Positions 1 to 10,804 of a stretch of DNA of 64,000 bases are shown one piece after another. Numbering within the stretch: the first letter of the stretch is position 1; each line of letters starts with the position of its first letter. The stretch covers positions 19,281,359 to 19,345,358 of the forward strand of contig JAJEKV010000019.1 in NCBI GenBank assembly GCA_021234155.1, written 5' to 3'. The stretch comes from Isoetes taiwanensis (taxonomy: Eukaryota; Streptophyta; Lycopodiopsida; Isoetales; Isoetaceae). The notes beneath the pieces were generated by a model. That model was not told where the DNA came from and ran no database searches. It worked only from the letters and a program-made list of their open reading frames with translations. The position numbers and the translations under genes were made by a program.

Positions 1-59
1 CTGAAATATATACATACAGTTTTATCAATCAAAAAATGAAGTTGCTTACTCTTTAGCAG

Positions 60-540
60 ATAAATAGAATAGAATAGAATAGAATAGTTTTTTTAACGTC
101 CACGAAGACCAATAGGTCATGGGACCCATACAATGGGCTAGTACAATCATTACTACTAGGATTAAAAAACCCCTGCCTCGAAAGGTTTTCAAGGGAAAAA
201 CCTTTGCAGTAATGATGATACTAGACAAGCTTAGATAAAAAACCTCTGTTGCTGCGTCCGAAAGTTCCTCATGGATAGTAATATAATCCCCCAGCAATGT
301 TGACGTCACAAAAATGTTGTCTTCTCCTGCAAATTGCAATAGATGAAATGATGGTGCTTCTCACGGTGCAAAACACCGGTGATCAACATTCCCTTGCGCA
401 TTAGGCATCCCATTAAGATCTCCAAAGTCTCATCCGGCAGCCTCTGCCCTGCTCTTGCATGATTTTCCCTCAAGACGTAAAACTGTGAAGGCCCCATTTG
501 CAAAAACAACGCGCATACCCTTTTCACAGATGCTTCCAGC
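60..540 (-). mobile_element. 3' end fragment of a LINE (family 2)
   Basis: Read on the minus strand, this ends in a tail of the form CCTATTGGTCTTCGTGGACG, then an A-rich stretch and a pentamer repeat (CTATT)n; the repeat lies at 62-86 on the plus strand. The same tail closes the decayed LINE at 41.5-43.3 kb, and a shared stretch around CACCGGTGA and ACCAAC/ATCAAC lies further in. A short minus reading frame (about 306-527) may be the last part of the LINE protein but I cannot name a domain in it. Fragment only; the inner limit is approximate. Confidence 0.45.
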
Positions 541-2870
541 TCCCAGATGGCATGGCAGAATCAGACATCTATGTTTTTTTTCCTTGTTACCGTAGTTCAG
601 CCAAGCGCCATACCTGGATGCAAAAATATGGATTAAGCAAGGGGTTAAGCAAAGGGAAAAAAAACTGGATATAGCAAATACAGATATGAAGGCCCGAGCT
701 CCCTCAGTGCTCCGGATCCATCATCACCATGGAGCTCCGCCATCGCCATAGCTGGAAAGGGAAAGCAGGCGAAAAAATGCCCTCGAGCTCCGCCATCGCC
801 ATACCTGGAAAAGGAAAGCGGGCAAAAAAAAAAGGGTTTGAAAAGAAATGAGCTGGCAAAATTTAAAATTCCCCCCTTTGAAAGGAGCAAATTTTTTTTG
901 GAGTGTATAATCTCACATTTTTTGAGGCAAAATGTTAGACTTTTATTTTGACTATCCCTAACGTATCCCTAATTGTAATTTGTGAGACAATAAATAACAA
1001 GTCTAGCATAGATGTGGAGTTCAAGGTGCCACAATAACAAGTCTAGCATGAAAATTCAATCAAGCTATTAACTGTTAATCTTATTGCTTCATTTAATGCT
1101 AGAAAAGCACATGAATTTACCTGGATGCTATGCCAGTATTTTCTATAGCAGATTGAGCTGCACCAGGCTAGCCGACCATCAATTTCTTGGAATCAAAATT
1201 GCCCCAATTTCTTGGAATTACAATTGCCCTGTTTCTATTACACCAGGCCTGTCACCAACAACCGGAATGTATTTTGATTGCTCTGAAAACTCTTACATCT
1301 ATCTTGTATCAGAAAAATGATGTATCAATCTTTCACAGCTAGTTATGGCCTTAGAAAAATCCGCAGTTAGACTCCATCTCAGCAATCTGACCATATGCAT
1401 ATGTGGCTACTTGTTGTAGCCGACCAGAAGCCCTAACGTGCTTTAGGCCCTAATTTTTTATGCCATTTTTTGTGCCATTTTTTAAATGGCTTGGCCTTTA
1501 GAAATATAAAAATACAAAAATACTTTACTTTTAAGACATACCTTGCCATGGTATAGTAATGCTCAATGGCCCTTTTGATGCTCAATGCCCCTTTTGAAAC
1601 ATGTTAGGAGAAACGTAGCCTAATAAGAAAGCATTTTTCTCTCTCTTTTTACAAAAGCATTGCATGCATGTTGCATGCATGCCAAGAAACTCAAGTGGTT
1701 TATTTTTAAAGAATATTATTTGACTACTATGCCAACTCTTGCCCATAAACCAAATTATGTGCTATTGCAAAGGCTTGCACAGACTTTTACATGTAAAGTT
1801 CAACAATGTTTTTTCGCCATAGTGTGAAGTACAACAATATCTTTTCGACCATGAAGAAACCTTACCCAAGGTAGAATGTTATTGAGGTGTTTTCCATATA
1901 TGGTATCACCCATAGTGCCACAACACCATATTTTTTATGCCTTCATAGAGGCCTTAGGGAGATTTTTGCATTTTGAATTTAGTAGCCATTGCTTTTTTCA
2001 AGGGCTTGTAGCCAAGGCCATGTGGCCAAAATACAAGGCAAAATTTGCCCCAACTTATCTTTTACATAACATAGGGCATGTCTTACCCATATTCTTAACA
2101 CATGCTCTCGTAGAGTTGTAGGCTAAATGGTTATTTACACCATCAAACATTCAAGAATAAGCCAAACATTATGGCCATTTGCACATTTAGGCAAAGTGAC
2201 AAGTGGAATAAGGCAAGTGGCAACTTCGCTAGCCAATTTTTTCAAATGGCAAAATTCCACACCATTTTTATTCCATAAGACCGATGATCCCATTACTATT
2301 GGGTTCTACAACCTTAAGTGAGAATTATTTCCCCCATTGAATCGGCCTGAGCTCCACATGTGCCAGATCTAGCTCAATATGTAAAGCCAGGGAGCTTCCC
2401 ACCCATTACAAGTTTCGCTGGGAAACTTCCCACCATTCTAAGCCATGAATCCTCAGGCAGGGATGCTCGAAGCAGGGTCATGGAACAGAGGATTCAATGG
2501 TTGGATAGGGAAACCGAGCTTTGCAAGGGGGGGCATTAGCATACGGCCTTCGGGAGGAACGCTGCCAGGAAAGGCTGCCTCGGGAATGTTTTTGGGGTCC
2601 ATCTCCAAACATGTCCTTCAATTTTAATTGAATAAATTTTAGGAAACTATATTATTGGTTTGCATGCTTATGATTGTCCTTGTATGAAGCCTCATAGATA
2701 ATTTGGATACTATAGATGATAGAAATCAATTTAATTAATGAGTAAGTCATCTCAAGAATAATTCCCATCTTTCGAAGATCGTTATAGCATGATATTTTAT
2801 TTCTCATTACATGCTTGGCCATGGGATACTAAATTGGTATCGAAAAATGGAAACCATGATATAAACCTTA
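541..2870. other. AT-rich spacer, no recognisable gene
   Basis: Short open frames occur on both strands (for example 1084-1320, 1876-2121, 2445-2627 plus) but none shows a domain, splice signals or a compositional change that would support a gene. A purine/pyrimidine mirror of GGAGCTCCGCCATCGCCAT occurs twice near 732-800. Confidence 0.5.
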
Positions 2871-2879
2871 GTTAATATA

Positions 2880-2960
2880 AGATAAGATAAATTTTTACGT
2901 CCACACCACTATCCGATTGGACTCCATGGACGATAAAAAACATTCAATTCAATTCTATGC
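2880..2960 (+). repeat. isolated LINE family-2 tail
   Basis: The plus strand has ATTGGACTCCATGGACGATA followed by an A run and two TTCAA units. This is the same tail type as at 60-130 (minus), 41,490-41,540 (minus) and 53,440-53,480 (minus): ATTGG-TC-rich segment, GGACG, A run, pentamer repeat. No LINE coding sequence is visible upstream, so it is either a very short 5'-truncated insertion or a SINE sharing the tail. Confidence 0.4.
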
Positions 2961-3034
2961 TGGTTTTGCACTACGGAGAGCCATATTTGTGAACGATCAC
3001 CATGATTGAAACTACGCTATAAACTACAACCATT

Positions 3035-3095
3035 TTATAATACAAGAAATTTATCGCGGCGGCCTTGGCTGCCGCGAACATTTCTCTTTCCTCAC
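3035..3095. repeat. dispersed repeat with GC hairpin
   Basis: A GC-rich inverted repeat CGCGGC...GCCGCG (3055-3076) sits between ATACAAGAAATTTATC and AACATTTCTCTTTCCTC. The same flanks recur at 44,395-44,505 with a longer, decayed centre. It is probably a small non-autonomous element. Confidence 0.35.
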
Positions 3096-4324
3096 TCCTA
3101 TGTGTGGAATGGTCTAGTTCATTAGTTGCAATATAACAATAAAGAATTAGAGACAAAGACACTTTTAATGACGGAATCAAAAGTAAGGTTATTGGGGCAT
3201 GGTTAGGTTACTGAATATTATGTTAAAGGGTCCATAAAAAGATGCATCTATCCAAATATAAAAACGAACACTTCACAAACTAGAAATTCACCAGATTAAA
3301 AGAAGAAATGCAGTTGCATATTACGCTACACAAACTTTTGATGGTCGCTAATGTCGACAAACAATCAAGACTAAAGAAGGCTTTTATCAAGGGCAAATCA
3401 ACTTATAAACACAAGTCAAACTTGATTTTTTTTCTTTCTTTAGGTAATGCAAGGCCTATTCATGCTAAGCATAATATGCGTCCCTTCCTTATTGCCACCC
3501 TTATGCATCTTGTTAAGGAAAACAAACATGTTGTAAACGCCCATCATGTTAAGGTAACAATAAAGGACAATAATAGACCATGTTCAACTCGTTCAACAAC
3601 CAACTATTGCAAAAAAGCTGAAAATTCAGCAATAAACTAACTTGGAAAACATATCTAGATTTAACATTTGATGCTAATTATGGATAGCCTTGCAAGATCG
3701 CACGATGCTATGTCCAAGTAGACAAAATTCATTCAAATTCTTAAGCAAGAACATAATTTATATGAAACGGCTCTAGGTTAGAATTATCAAGGCTTCAAGT
3801 GTCACATGTTCCTTCACTATTTCAGTCTCCATTTCTATAATGTATTGGTGAGAAAATTTGACATCCACACATCATTTGTTTTAGGATTTAGCCATCTTAC
3901 CACATTTTCAACTAGATTTCTGAGAGCATTTGTAAACCCTTGGTACGCTGCATTACTAATTAAGCTGTCATTTATATCCACCTCCATCTGTATTAATTTT
4001 TACTTGTTCCAAACGATGGACTGTGTTAAAGCATCAAACTTGTTTACACGTTTGCAGCAACGCTGGCTTGTCAGATGACATGTGTTAAAGCATTGAACTG
4101 TATAGGAGGACGGAGGACGGAATCAAATAACTGTTTAAGTTGGTCATAGAGCACCGTCAACTGCTTTGTGAGGACTAGATGGGTAACTTTTTTATTGACC
4201 TACCCAGTTTTTTGACCATCACAGCACATATAAGCACCTTCACCAAATAATTTATGTCATCATCATTTGCACCACTAATATGCTCATTATATCCTTTATA
4301 TAATAGAAAATACTCATGATTTTT
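3096..4324. other. spacer without supported gene
   Basis: A 110-codon open frame at 3308-3640 (plus) and a 90-codon frame at 3806-4078 have no recognisable domain and lie in AT-rich DNA. I see no splice-bounded exon matching a known family. Confidence 0.4.
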
Positions 4325-4392
4325 TGAAGGGCAATGAAGGGCTATGGAAGGGCAATGAAGGGCAGTTTGAAGGGCAATGAAGGGCAGTCAGC
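4325..4392. repeat. short tandem repeat GAAGGGCAAT
   Basis: GAAGGGCAAT and GAAGGGC units recur six or seven times with small changes. Simple minisatellite; no coding role seen. Confidence 0.6.
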
Positions 4393-4633
4393 ACCTGTGC
4401 AGCACATGTGTCGCCCACATGCTTTTTTGAGTATGTGAATTAAAAAACCACCCAGATGCGCTTTATTAACATTATTTAACAAAACAACAAGGATAGAAAG
4501 CCAATATGTTCGGGTTTTATAATAGAGGAAGAATGCACCAATAACTTCTGCTCAAGCAATCAATCCAATGCCCTTTTTTTATCGTGTACCAGCTTCTTGT
4601 AAGGCTTTTTGGATGCTGTTGTGCTGGAGCCTC

Positions 4634-4770
4634 GATCTCTTCTTTGATCTCTTCTTTGATCTCTTCTTTGAACCTCATGTGAGAAGCTTTTCAATCAATA
4701 TGTATCAGACATTTGCGGAGGCATTTGTGCTCAATCAATATGTATCAGATATTTGGGAAGGCATTTGTGC
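4634..4770. repeat. two adjacent tandem repeats (12 bp x3, 40 bp x2)
   Basis: The unit GATCTCTTCTTT occurs three times in a row at 4634-4669. A 40-bp unit starting TCAATCAATATGTATCAG follows at 4691-4730 and 4731-4770 with four mismatches. A short open frame runs through both but looks incidental. Confidence 0.65.
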
Positions 4771-5260
4771 ATGGCATTCTCTTCAGGGGAGCAAAGTGCA
4801 TGCCGAAGGATGATTTTCAGTATCTTGATCCCCCTGTTCTATTGTAGAGATGCCATAGGGGTTACATGGGGTTGCTAGCTTAAACTTATTCTTTACCTCA
4901 TTTTTCTTTGCACATGAAACCCAGAAAACCTTTCTCTATCATCTCCATATATTCAACGAGGTCAGGCCTCCTAATCCAAAAAGATGGGACAAAATAATAT
5001 AAAGACCTGACTGAACAGTATAAAGATGCTATAGTCCATAATTTGCTGTCATTTTTATCAAGCCAAAATTTTAATATGAAATACTGTATGAAGCTGCATT
5101 TGCCCATTTTCTGGTCCCAAAATTAAGACCAATTTCGGGTGCAGTCTTTGACTAAAATTATTTCCAGAGGAACAAATGTCAACCATCTCCATGTTCTAAA
5201 ACAATTCATAATTTAGAATCTCAACGAAGGCCGTATCTTTTAAGCGACATTTACATGTTT

Positions 5261-5438
5261 GATCCCATGTCTAGGAAATAAAAGATAGACTGAAACATTT
5301 TTATGCACGTTGATAGACTGATCCATGGTTAGGAAATAAAAGATAGACTCAAATCTTTTGTATACATTAATAGGCTGATCAATGGATAGGAAATAAAGAT
5401 AGATTCAGCTATTTTTATACACATCGATCTGATGACTC
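5261..5438. repeat. three ~58-bp tandem repeats
   Basis: Units begin at 5261, 5320 and 5377 with GATC-ATG-TAGGAAATAAA followed by GATAGA and a T-rich segment. They lie just downstream (minus sense) of the ALDH22-like exons, in what would have been an intron. Confidence 0.6.
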
Positions 5439-5505
5439 TATAGACTCATCCTGTCAATAATAATTGCCTACAAACTTTACGGTGCAAAAGGACCTGTAAA
5501 AGGAC

Positions 5506-5830
5506 CTGTATTCAGGCTTTAACCAGCGCTCCCCCTCATCCAAGAGCCAACTAATCTTTTCGCACGTAGTAAGTATCTCTCCTAATGCTGCATTTGTCAT
5601 TGTCTTTCACGAATCTCTTTTTGAGACTGCATGCAGATATAATCTTGTCGAGAATATCACCACTGAATAATACAATCAAGTAATTCATGTTTCGATTGAG
5701 ACTTACTCACGAGATAAGCTCCTCGATGATCAAGGATGTATTTTAACATTATTCTAAGCAAATGGCTCCTTGAATGTACTTTTGCCCATTCCTTTTGAGC
5801 TTGTCTAGCCTGGTTCACATGGTCTCTAAC
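5506..5830 (-). pseudogene. ALDH22A1-like aldehyde dehydrogenase remnant, two exons
   Basis: Two exon-like blocks read on the minus strand. Block 1 (5830-5711) follows an acceptor ...GCTTTAAGCAG and ends before GTGAGTAAG; it encodes 40 residues including QARQAQKEWAK and LLRIMLKYILDH. Block 2 (5626-5506) follows ...CTGCATGCAG and encodes [15 protein letters not shown] and [11 protein letters not shown] before a GT donor. Known of the family: these match in order the N-terminal part of plant ALDH22A1, a membrane-associated aldehyde dehydrogenase of about 600 residues, in the region before the cofactor-binding fold. Block 2 has an in-frame TGA (5607-5609) where a glycine is expected just before KTM. 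The joint between blocks is out of phase by one base and block 1 seems two residues short. No catalytic-domain exons are visible on either side. A dead fragment; family call fairly firm. Confidence 0.72.
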
Positions 5831-5839
5831 CTGCTTAAA

Positions 5840-7030
5840 GCAAAAAAAGTGAATAAGTTGAAGACGATGCATAATGCCTTCATGCTTTAAACTATATGAT
5901 CAAGCCATGTATATAAAATAATGTACACAAGGCAAAATCCACAAGGTCAGTGCAACATGGGATCAAAGTGATATAACAGGAATGATCTTAACACGGGAGA
6001 AAAGCGATGGCATCTCGGGTTGTGGCCGCCCTGGACAAATTGTAGTTGGGGCCTTCGGTGGAGATCCACTGCTGTAAACATGGCAAGAAGAAGACTTGAG
6101 ATCATGAGAAACATAGAGGGATTTATCGGGGGCTCTGTGGCCATCAAGAACGGCGAGCAAGAATGCACATTGTGGCGTTTCTCTTCAGTTCGGATAGTTT
6201 TATCGGTGAATACAATTTGCAAAGGATATGAGGCGGAAGCCAAGCACAAAAAGCATGACATGCGGGGCCTCGAGAGGTCCGGGGAGGCTCATATGCCCGG
6301 CCAGACTCCTCCCTCTCCCGGACTAAAAATATGTCTATCTCTAGAAGCGAGTAGAGAATGCTTCCATCCCGGCCGAGCTCGAGCATTAGCAGCCGAGACT
6401 TATGCCCTTCGGCGTGGCGAGGAAGAGAGTGTTTTTTCGGCGGATCTCTCCCGGACCTTGATTTTCGAGTCTGCACAAGCCGTGTACACATAACCTTGTT
6501 TTGAAACTATCAAGGAATTTATGGCGTCGTCATGCGCTTGGACGGATTCTACACACTGGAGGTCGGAAACGCGCCAGAGTTTGAAGGATTTCTTTGGGCT
6601 TTTTCACTGCAACAGTTCTGCAAATCAATTTCCAACAACTAAGCCCATTTTCTCACAGTGGCAGTGAAAGAAGGAACAACAGTTCTGCTTGTAGCAATAT
6701 GCTGCGCGAATGCAGAGCAAGAAGCAAATGAATGGATGCACAGCTATGGCGAGATTTGGCTATGGCGGACAGAGCTAATCTACCGCCGATCTGCAAGAGA
6801 AAATGCCGCCAATCTGCAAGAGAAAGGTCGGATTGCATGGAGGGCGTTGGCGCTGGAATTAGATCTCGCTGAGGCAGGCGGGCGATTCTAGCAAAGAAAG
6901 CCCTGTAGATTTTTCTAGAACACATGGCCGTGGATGTGAAAAAAACATTAAACACAGTTTATTGACGACGGGGAGAAAATAATTTTTTTTTTGAGGCGGA
7001 CGGAAAAAATGAGAATGCTTTATATATGTT
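5840..7030. other. mixed spacer with open frames of unknown meaning
   Basis: 6020-6493 (plus) and 6144-6491 (minus) are overlapping open frames in a GC-richer patch, and 6658-6891 (plus) is a third. None shows a recognisable motif. The expected upstream exon of the ALDH22-like remnant was looked for here and not found. Confidence 0.35.
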
Positions 7031-7039
7031 TAGATAGAT

Positions 7040-7440
7040 AAACTATGATAATAGAAAACTAGCATGAGCAACCACCATGGCATTTAAATTGGTTAAAAAA
7101 CCACACCATAAAGTACTTTAGCTTTGTGTCAATAGAAAACCAACATAAACAACCATTACCATATTTAAAATGGTGTTGAAAAACCATGCTACAAACCAAT
7201 ATCGAATTAATAATCATGTAACATTAGAAAACCAACATGAATGACCACCGTTGATGTTAGAAACCATAAAATAAACTAGGTTTGGTTTTGAAAAGCCACG
7301 CTATAACAAAAAATCAACATGAATAACCATGTACTAGTTATAAAAACCACTATGTTATGTGGTTTTTATTAAGAATGAAATTTTTATTATAAAAAATCAC
7401 ATCTATAGTGGTTTGTCAGTGGTTTATTTTAGTGGTTAAA
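7040..7440. repeat. diverged tandem repeats around AGAAAACCAACATGAA
   Basis: Four or five imperfect units of roughly 80-95 bp share AGAAAACCAACATGAA-AACCA and an AAACCAC core (near 7051, 7135, 7227 and 7310). The array ends in an inverted AACCACTA...TAGTGGTT pair. A related AACCA/GTGGTTTT segment recurs near 53,200-53,300. Confidence 0.5.
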
Positions 7441-7853
7441 CTTTTGGGTGCCTTGTGGAGCAGGTGGAGCCGGATAGGGCTCCTGATAGTGATGAGGAGA
7501 CTGAGGCTGTGAGCAATGTTTGCACGCCTGAGGTGGAGAATTTGGACGAGACATGACACGAGGGGTGGGTGGCGCCGACTGAGACCTAGACCGAATGTGG
7601 CCTCCCTCAATGTCATAAGCAGATCCATACATGTCACGAACAGCTTCCCGTCGATGATGGCGCTCCAATCGAGACGCCGTCTGGGAAAGAAGTTCTTCTG
7701 GCGTGAAGTTTCGGACAGACATGGCGACAGAAGAAGGGAAAAACGAATCAGACCCGGCAGCGGCGACAGTGTTTGGGGTCTGGGTTCGGGAACTCCTGCA
7801 AGACAGCCCTCTGTGAGGACCCTTGGATCTAACAGGAGAATCCGGGGGGACTA
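7430..7853 (-). pseudogene. N-terminal gag-like frame after the LTR
   Basis: A minus-strand frame contains a likely start at about 7730 (MSVRNFTPEELLSQ...) and continues through RLERHHRREAV and a Ser/Pro-rich segment with CKHCSQP, ending near 7430. It begins about 125 bp inside the LTR end, as an element's first protein would. No known domain is recognised. Calling it gag is an inference from position and low-complexity composition; it is truncated and has no C-terminal half. Confidence 0.35.
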
Positions 7854-8369
7854 TGTCACGCGGGATTTGCAAGAAAAGAACAAGAAGAAGAAAACGGAAC
7901 AGAAAAGAACAATGAGAGGAAAATGATATGCTTCCTTGATATCACTGATGAACATACATGAGCTCTCGCAATTGAGAGAAGACTGAAAAGAGACAAGACT
8001 CAAAACTCATCTAGCCCTCATATGCTAGTTCTACTCATATATATAGTACAATGCCCTCTGGCCCAATATAGACACTCGGACTGATCTCGGTGCCGACTCC
8101 TGGAAGGAGGCCTGATTTGCAGTAATGTTGGCGGTGCCTCTTGAAATGCCTAGAATCACGCTGACGCTGACACGGGCGGTGACGGGTCATCACTTGTCTG
8201 AGCGGCGCCTCTTGTTGACTCCGGGACGCAGCTTTGATCTGCGTGGTCCGGCCGCTTTGGTCTTCATCGAGCCTTTGATGGCTAACCCATGCCTGCCGTG
8301 GATCCTTGAGCTTGACCTCGCCCGTCAGATGCATGAATAGTCCCGAACCAAGAGGCACGGGGACTAACA
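7854..8369 (-). repeat. single LTR, about 516 bp
   Basis: Minus sense: starts TGTTAGTCCCCGTGCC and ends CCCGCGTGACA, giving TG...CA limits. A TATA-like run ACTATATATATGAG lies near 8030-8046, with a transcription start expected shortly after. A polypurine tract sits immediately upstream. Only one copy is in the window, so the limits rest on these signals rather than on an LTR-LTR comparison. Confidence 0.5.
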
Positions 8370-8378
8370 CTCCCCACC
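8370..8378 (-). promoter_or_regulatory. polypurine tract
   Basis: GGTGGGGAG directly precedes the TG that opens the LTR in minus sense, the position where plus-strand DNA synthesis is primed in LTR elements. Confidence 0.5.
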
Positions 8379-8387
8379 AAATGACAC

Positions 8388-10804
8388 TCACCAAGAAAAG
8401 GTGGAAGTGCTTCCGGCGGGGGAAACCAGCAATCGGAAAGTGATCCTCACGGAATGAGGTCGGGCGCCATTATGATAATGAGCAATGAGGTCCCGGGCGT
8501 GTTTGAAGAGCGTCGGGGTGTTGAGCCCTAGGGCGGGATGGGCCTCAATGAGGAAGTGAGAGCGCATCATGTCTTCCGTGGCAGCATGGGCAAATAAGGA
8601 ACAAACCGGCACTCCATGAGAAGGCAAGTTTGAAGACCGAAGGCACTGACGCTGGCATTTGGATTGCAGTGAAAGATTGGACGCTGCCTATTTAAAGAGC
8701 TGACCAGGATGCATTTGAGAGCAAGCACGTAAAACCCGCTTGACGGCAGAATCAAGGATCCGTGAGGTGGCGGATTCTCGCAAGAAGGTGTCAAGACCAT
8801 TAAGAGCATCAGCAGGGCTTTTGCCGCCCACGCCATTACCGATGTAAATCCAATTTTCAGTAGTGTCCAAAGTGGCATTATCCTCCCAATTGAGCTGCCG
8901 TCGACAAATCGGGATCCCACCGGAGATCCGTGGAGATCTGAGGCGGAGTCGACCCAGCGTGGCCATCCATGACCTGCGTCCAAAAGGGAAGACGCCAATC
9001 AGAAGAAAGGAACCGTGGGCGGGGAGGGGCTCCTAAGGAAGCATATGGAGAGGGAATCATGCCCGTGTGCGTGGGTTGCAGAGCCATGTCCCTGAATGCT
9101 TGAACAAGATTTTGATCAAGAGCGTACACCAATGGTCCCATTCTCAAGTAGAGAGTAATTGATAGGCAGGGAGGATTGACCCAACCCGTGGGAATGGTCT
9201 TGCTTTCCAGAAGGCCACGGAGTTGATTGTAGCCTCCCAAGTGCTGCATATATATCTGAGCAAACTCAAGATCATCAGGGTGCTTCAGATTTTTGTTTAC
9301 CTGTTCCAACGTTTCAACCTGCCACAGAGGTAAGTGCTGAGCCAATTCAGGCATGTACTCTTGTTCAAAAGTCTGAGACTGAGCAGGATCCTGGAAATAT
9401 TTGTTGGTTGGTGATAATAACCAAGCAGCATTTGAGTTGCCTTGAAAAACACGATGGGCCTCATCCCGGAATTTATCCTGGAGATCCGCCAGGTAGAAGT
9501 CATGAAAACATAAGCCATAAATTTTGAACAACTCGGAAGATGACTAATTCAGGATCTTCAACCGTGAGCTGATCAAAGACTAAGAGTGCACAAAATAAAC
9601 CCTTGTCTTCTATAGAAAGATCCGGCCAGATTCGAAGGAAGTCCATACTTTTGAGTGGCTGTTGATGAACATTGCCATTGGCCGCGTACCATTTCAAAAG
9701 AAAGAGGTGCCGTCGGGCCACCACATAGTCAAGATAGCTGGAAGGAGTAGAGAAGTCCACCGGGATGTTGGTGGCAATGTCAAGATATCCCTCCTGTTTG
9801 GTTTGGGCCTCCTCGCCAGATTGAACCGCTGGTCGGAGCCGATGTTCAAGGTCACGGATCCGATGCTCTTTTTCTAACAAAAGACGGGACTGATCACGGA
9901 CCCGTTTTCCAGGAAGCGTGGCATGTGAAGAGGATTGCCCCGGGGTATGGAGGCGAAGCGTGGCAATCTCCGCGTCATCGATGACCTTTTGTTTCTGAGC
10001 CTCCAAAAGCTGAGTCTGGAGGGACGTTAACTGATTGGTGAGCGTGGAAAGCTGAGCTTCAAGGGAGGTGAGTCGAGCTTCACGCTCAGTGAGATTTTGA
10101 ACTTGAGGTCAGAATTGTCACAAAGCTTCTGAGTACAAGGTGTCTAGCTTAGCAATGTGTTTTTCCTTGTCACTCGAAGGGTATCTTTGGACTTGTTCTC
10201 TGTTCCAATAAGTCCTGAATTTCAGTTTGGAGCTGCTTCTGCCGACACGTGAAGTAGGCGGGTCCGATCCCCGTTAATCGGTGAGATCTATACGGGCCTG
10301 TAATAGAGCCCGCGTGCTTTTCTTGAAGTTGGGCTTCCGTGGTTTGAACATGGGCAAGGCAGCTTGAAGGTCTCTTTGAACAAAGATCGGAAGCCTCGAG
10401 GGACGCCTGAACACCGATCATGAGAGCCTCCCAGGGACGCATGGAGGCCGCAAGGCGCCGCTTGAACATCTTGCCGGAATTTGTACAGAGCCGCCGAGGA
10501 TGGGGAGGCGCAGGCCCCGTTGCTGCCTTGTCTCGAGATTGTTGAGAGGCATGACGGGAATTGGAAGGCGTGGCCTCAGAGGAAGAAGAGGAGACAGTGA
10601 CATGCGTGGTCTGATGTTGAACAGGACGAGGGGAGGTGTGGCGTGAAGGTACAGCTTGTTGAGTTGGACGCTGGGAATGCAGAGAGCGCTGAGTGGAGGT
10701 ATGGGAAGTGGAAGGGCTCTCAAGAACTGGAAGATAATGACGAATGAGGGCCTGAAGATGGCCACCCACGGAAATTTCAGAGACAGAGGAGGGGGTAGCC
10801 CGAA
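8388..10804 (-). pseudogene. gag-like coiled-coil protein, frameshifted
   Basis: Overlapping minus-strand frames (10,769-10,170; 10,006-9500; 9531-8878; 8998-8388) join into one damaged protein of roughly 750-800 residues. Order seen: a Ser/Thr/Pro-rich N-terminus, a charged heptad-like stretch (QKQLQTEIQDLLEQ; LEKEHRIRDLEHRL), a hydrophobic-rich central part (YLDYVVARRHLFLLKWYAANG, LADLQDKFRDEAHRVFQG), then NWIYIGNG and FLRESATSRILDSAVKRVL. It stops just before the polypurine tract. No zinc knuckle or pol motif is present. I do not recognise the family; a structural gag role is inferred from its place between coding start and polypurine tract. It could also be a captured host gene. Confidence 0.4.

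Larger units (their letters stand above)
7430..10804 (-). mobile_element. degenerate LTR element with gag-like protein only
   Basis: This GC-richer block reads on the minus strand: gag-like frames (10,804-8388), a polypurine tract (8378-8370), one LTR (8369-7854), then about 420 bp of a second internal region that starts with a new ATG. That order fits the 3' part of one copy sharing an LTR with the 5' part of a tandem second copy. No protease, integrase or reverse transcriptase motifs are visible, which would make it a non-autonomous gag-only element. The right border abuts the truncated copia RT near 10,804 and the left border fades into repeats at 7430. Confidence 0.5.

Noticed and set aside
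4898-5107. Minus frame that might be a later ALDH22 exon (PDLVEY)
   Set aside because: Only a few residues match by eye and the spacing is wrong; not enough to extend the pseudogene.
6020-6493. 157-codon plus frame as a gene
   Set aside because: It overlaps a 115-codon minus frame, has no recognised domain and contains stretches from the pseudogene flank.
10169-10769. Continuation of copia pol past 10,805
   Set aside because: RT similarity stops after KQPQG; the following frames are Ser/Pro-rich and coiled-coil-like with no RT or RNase H motif.
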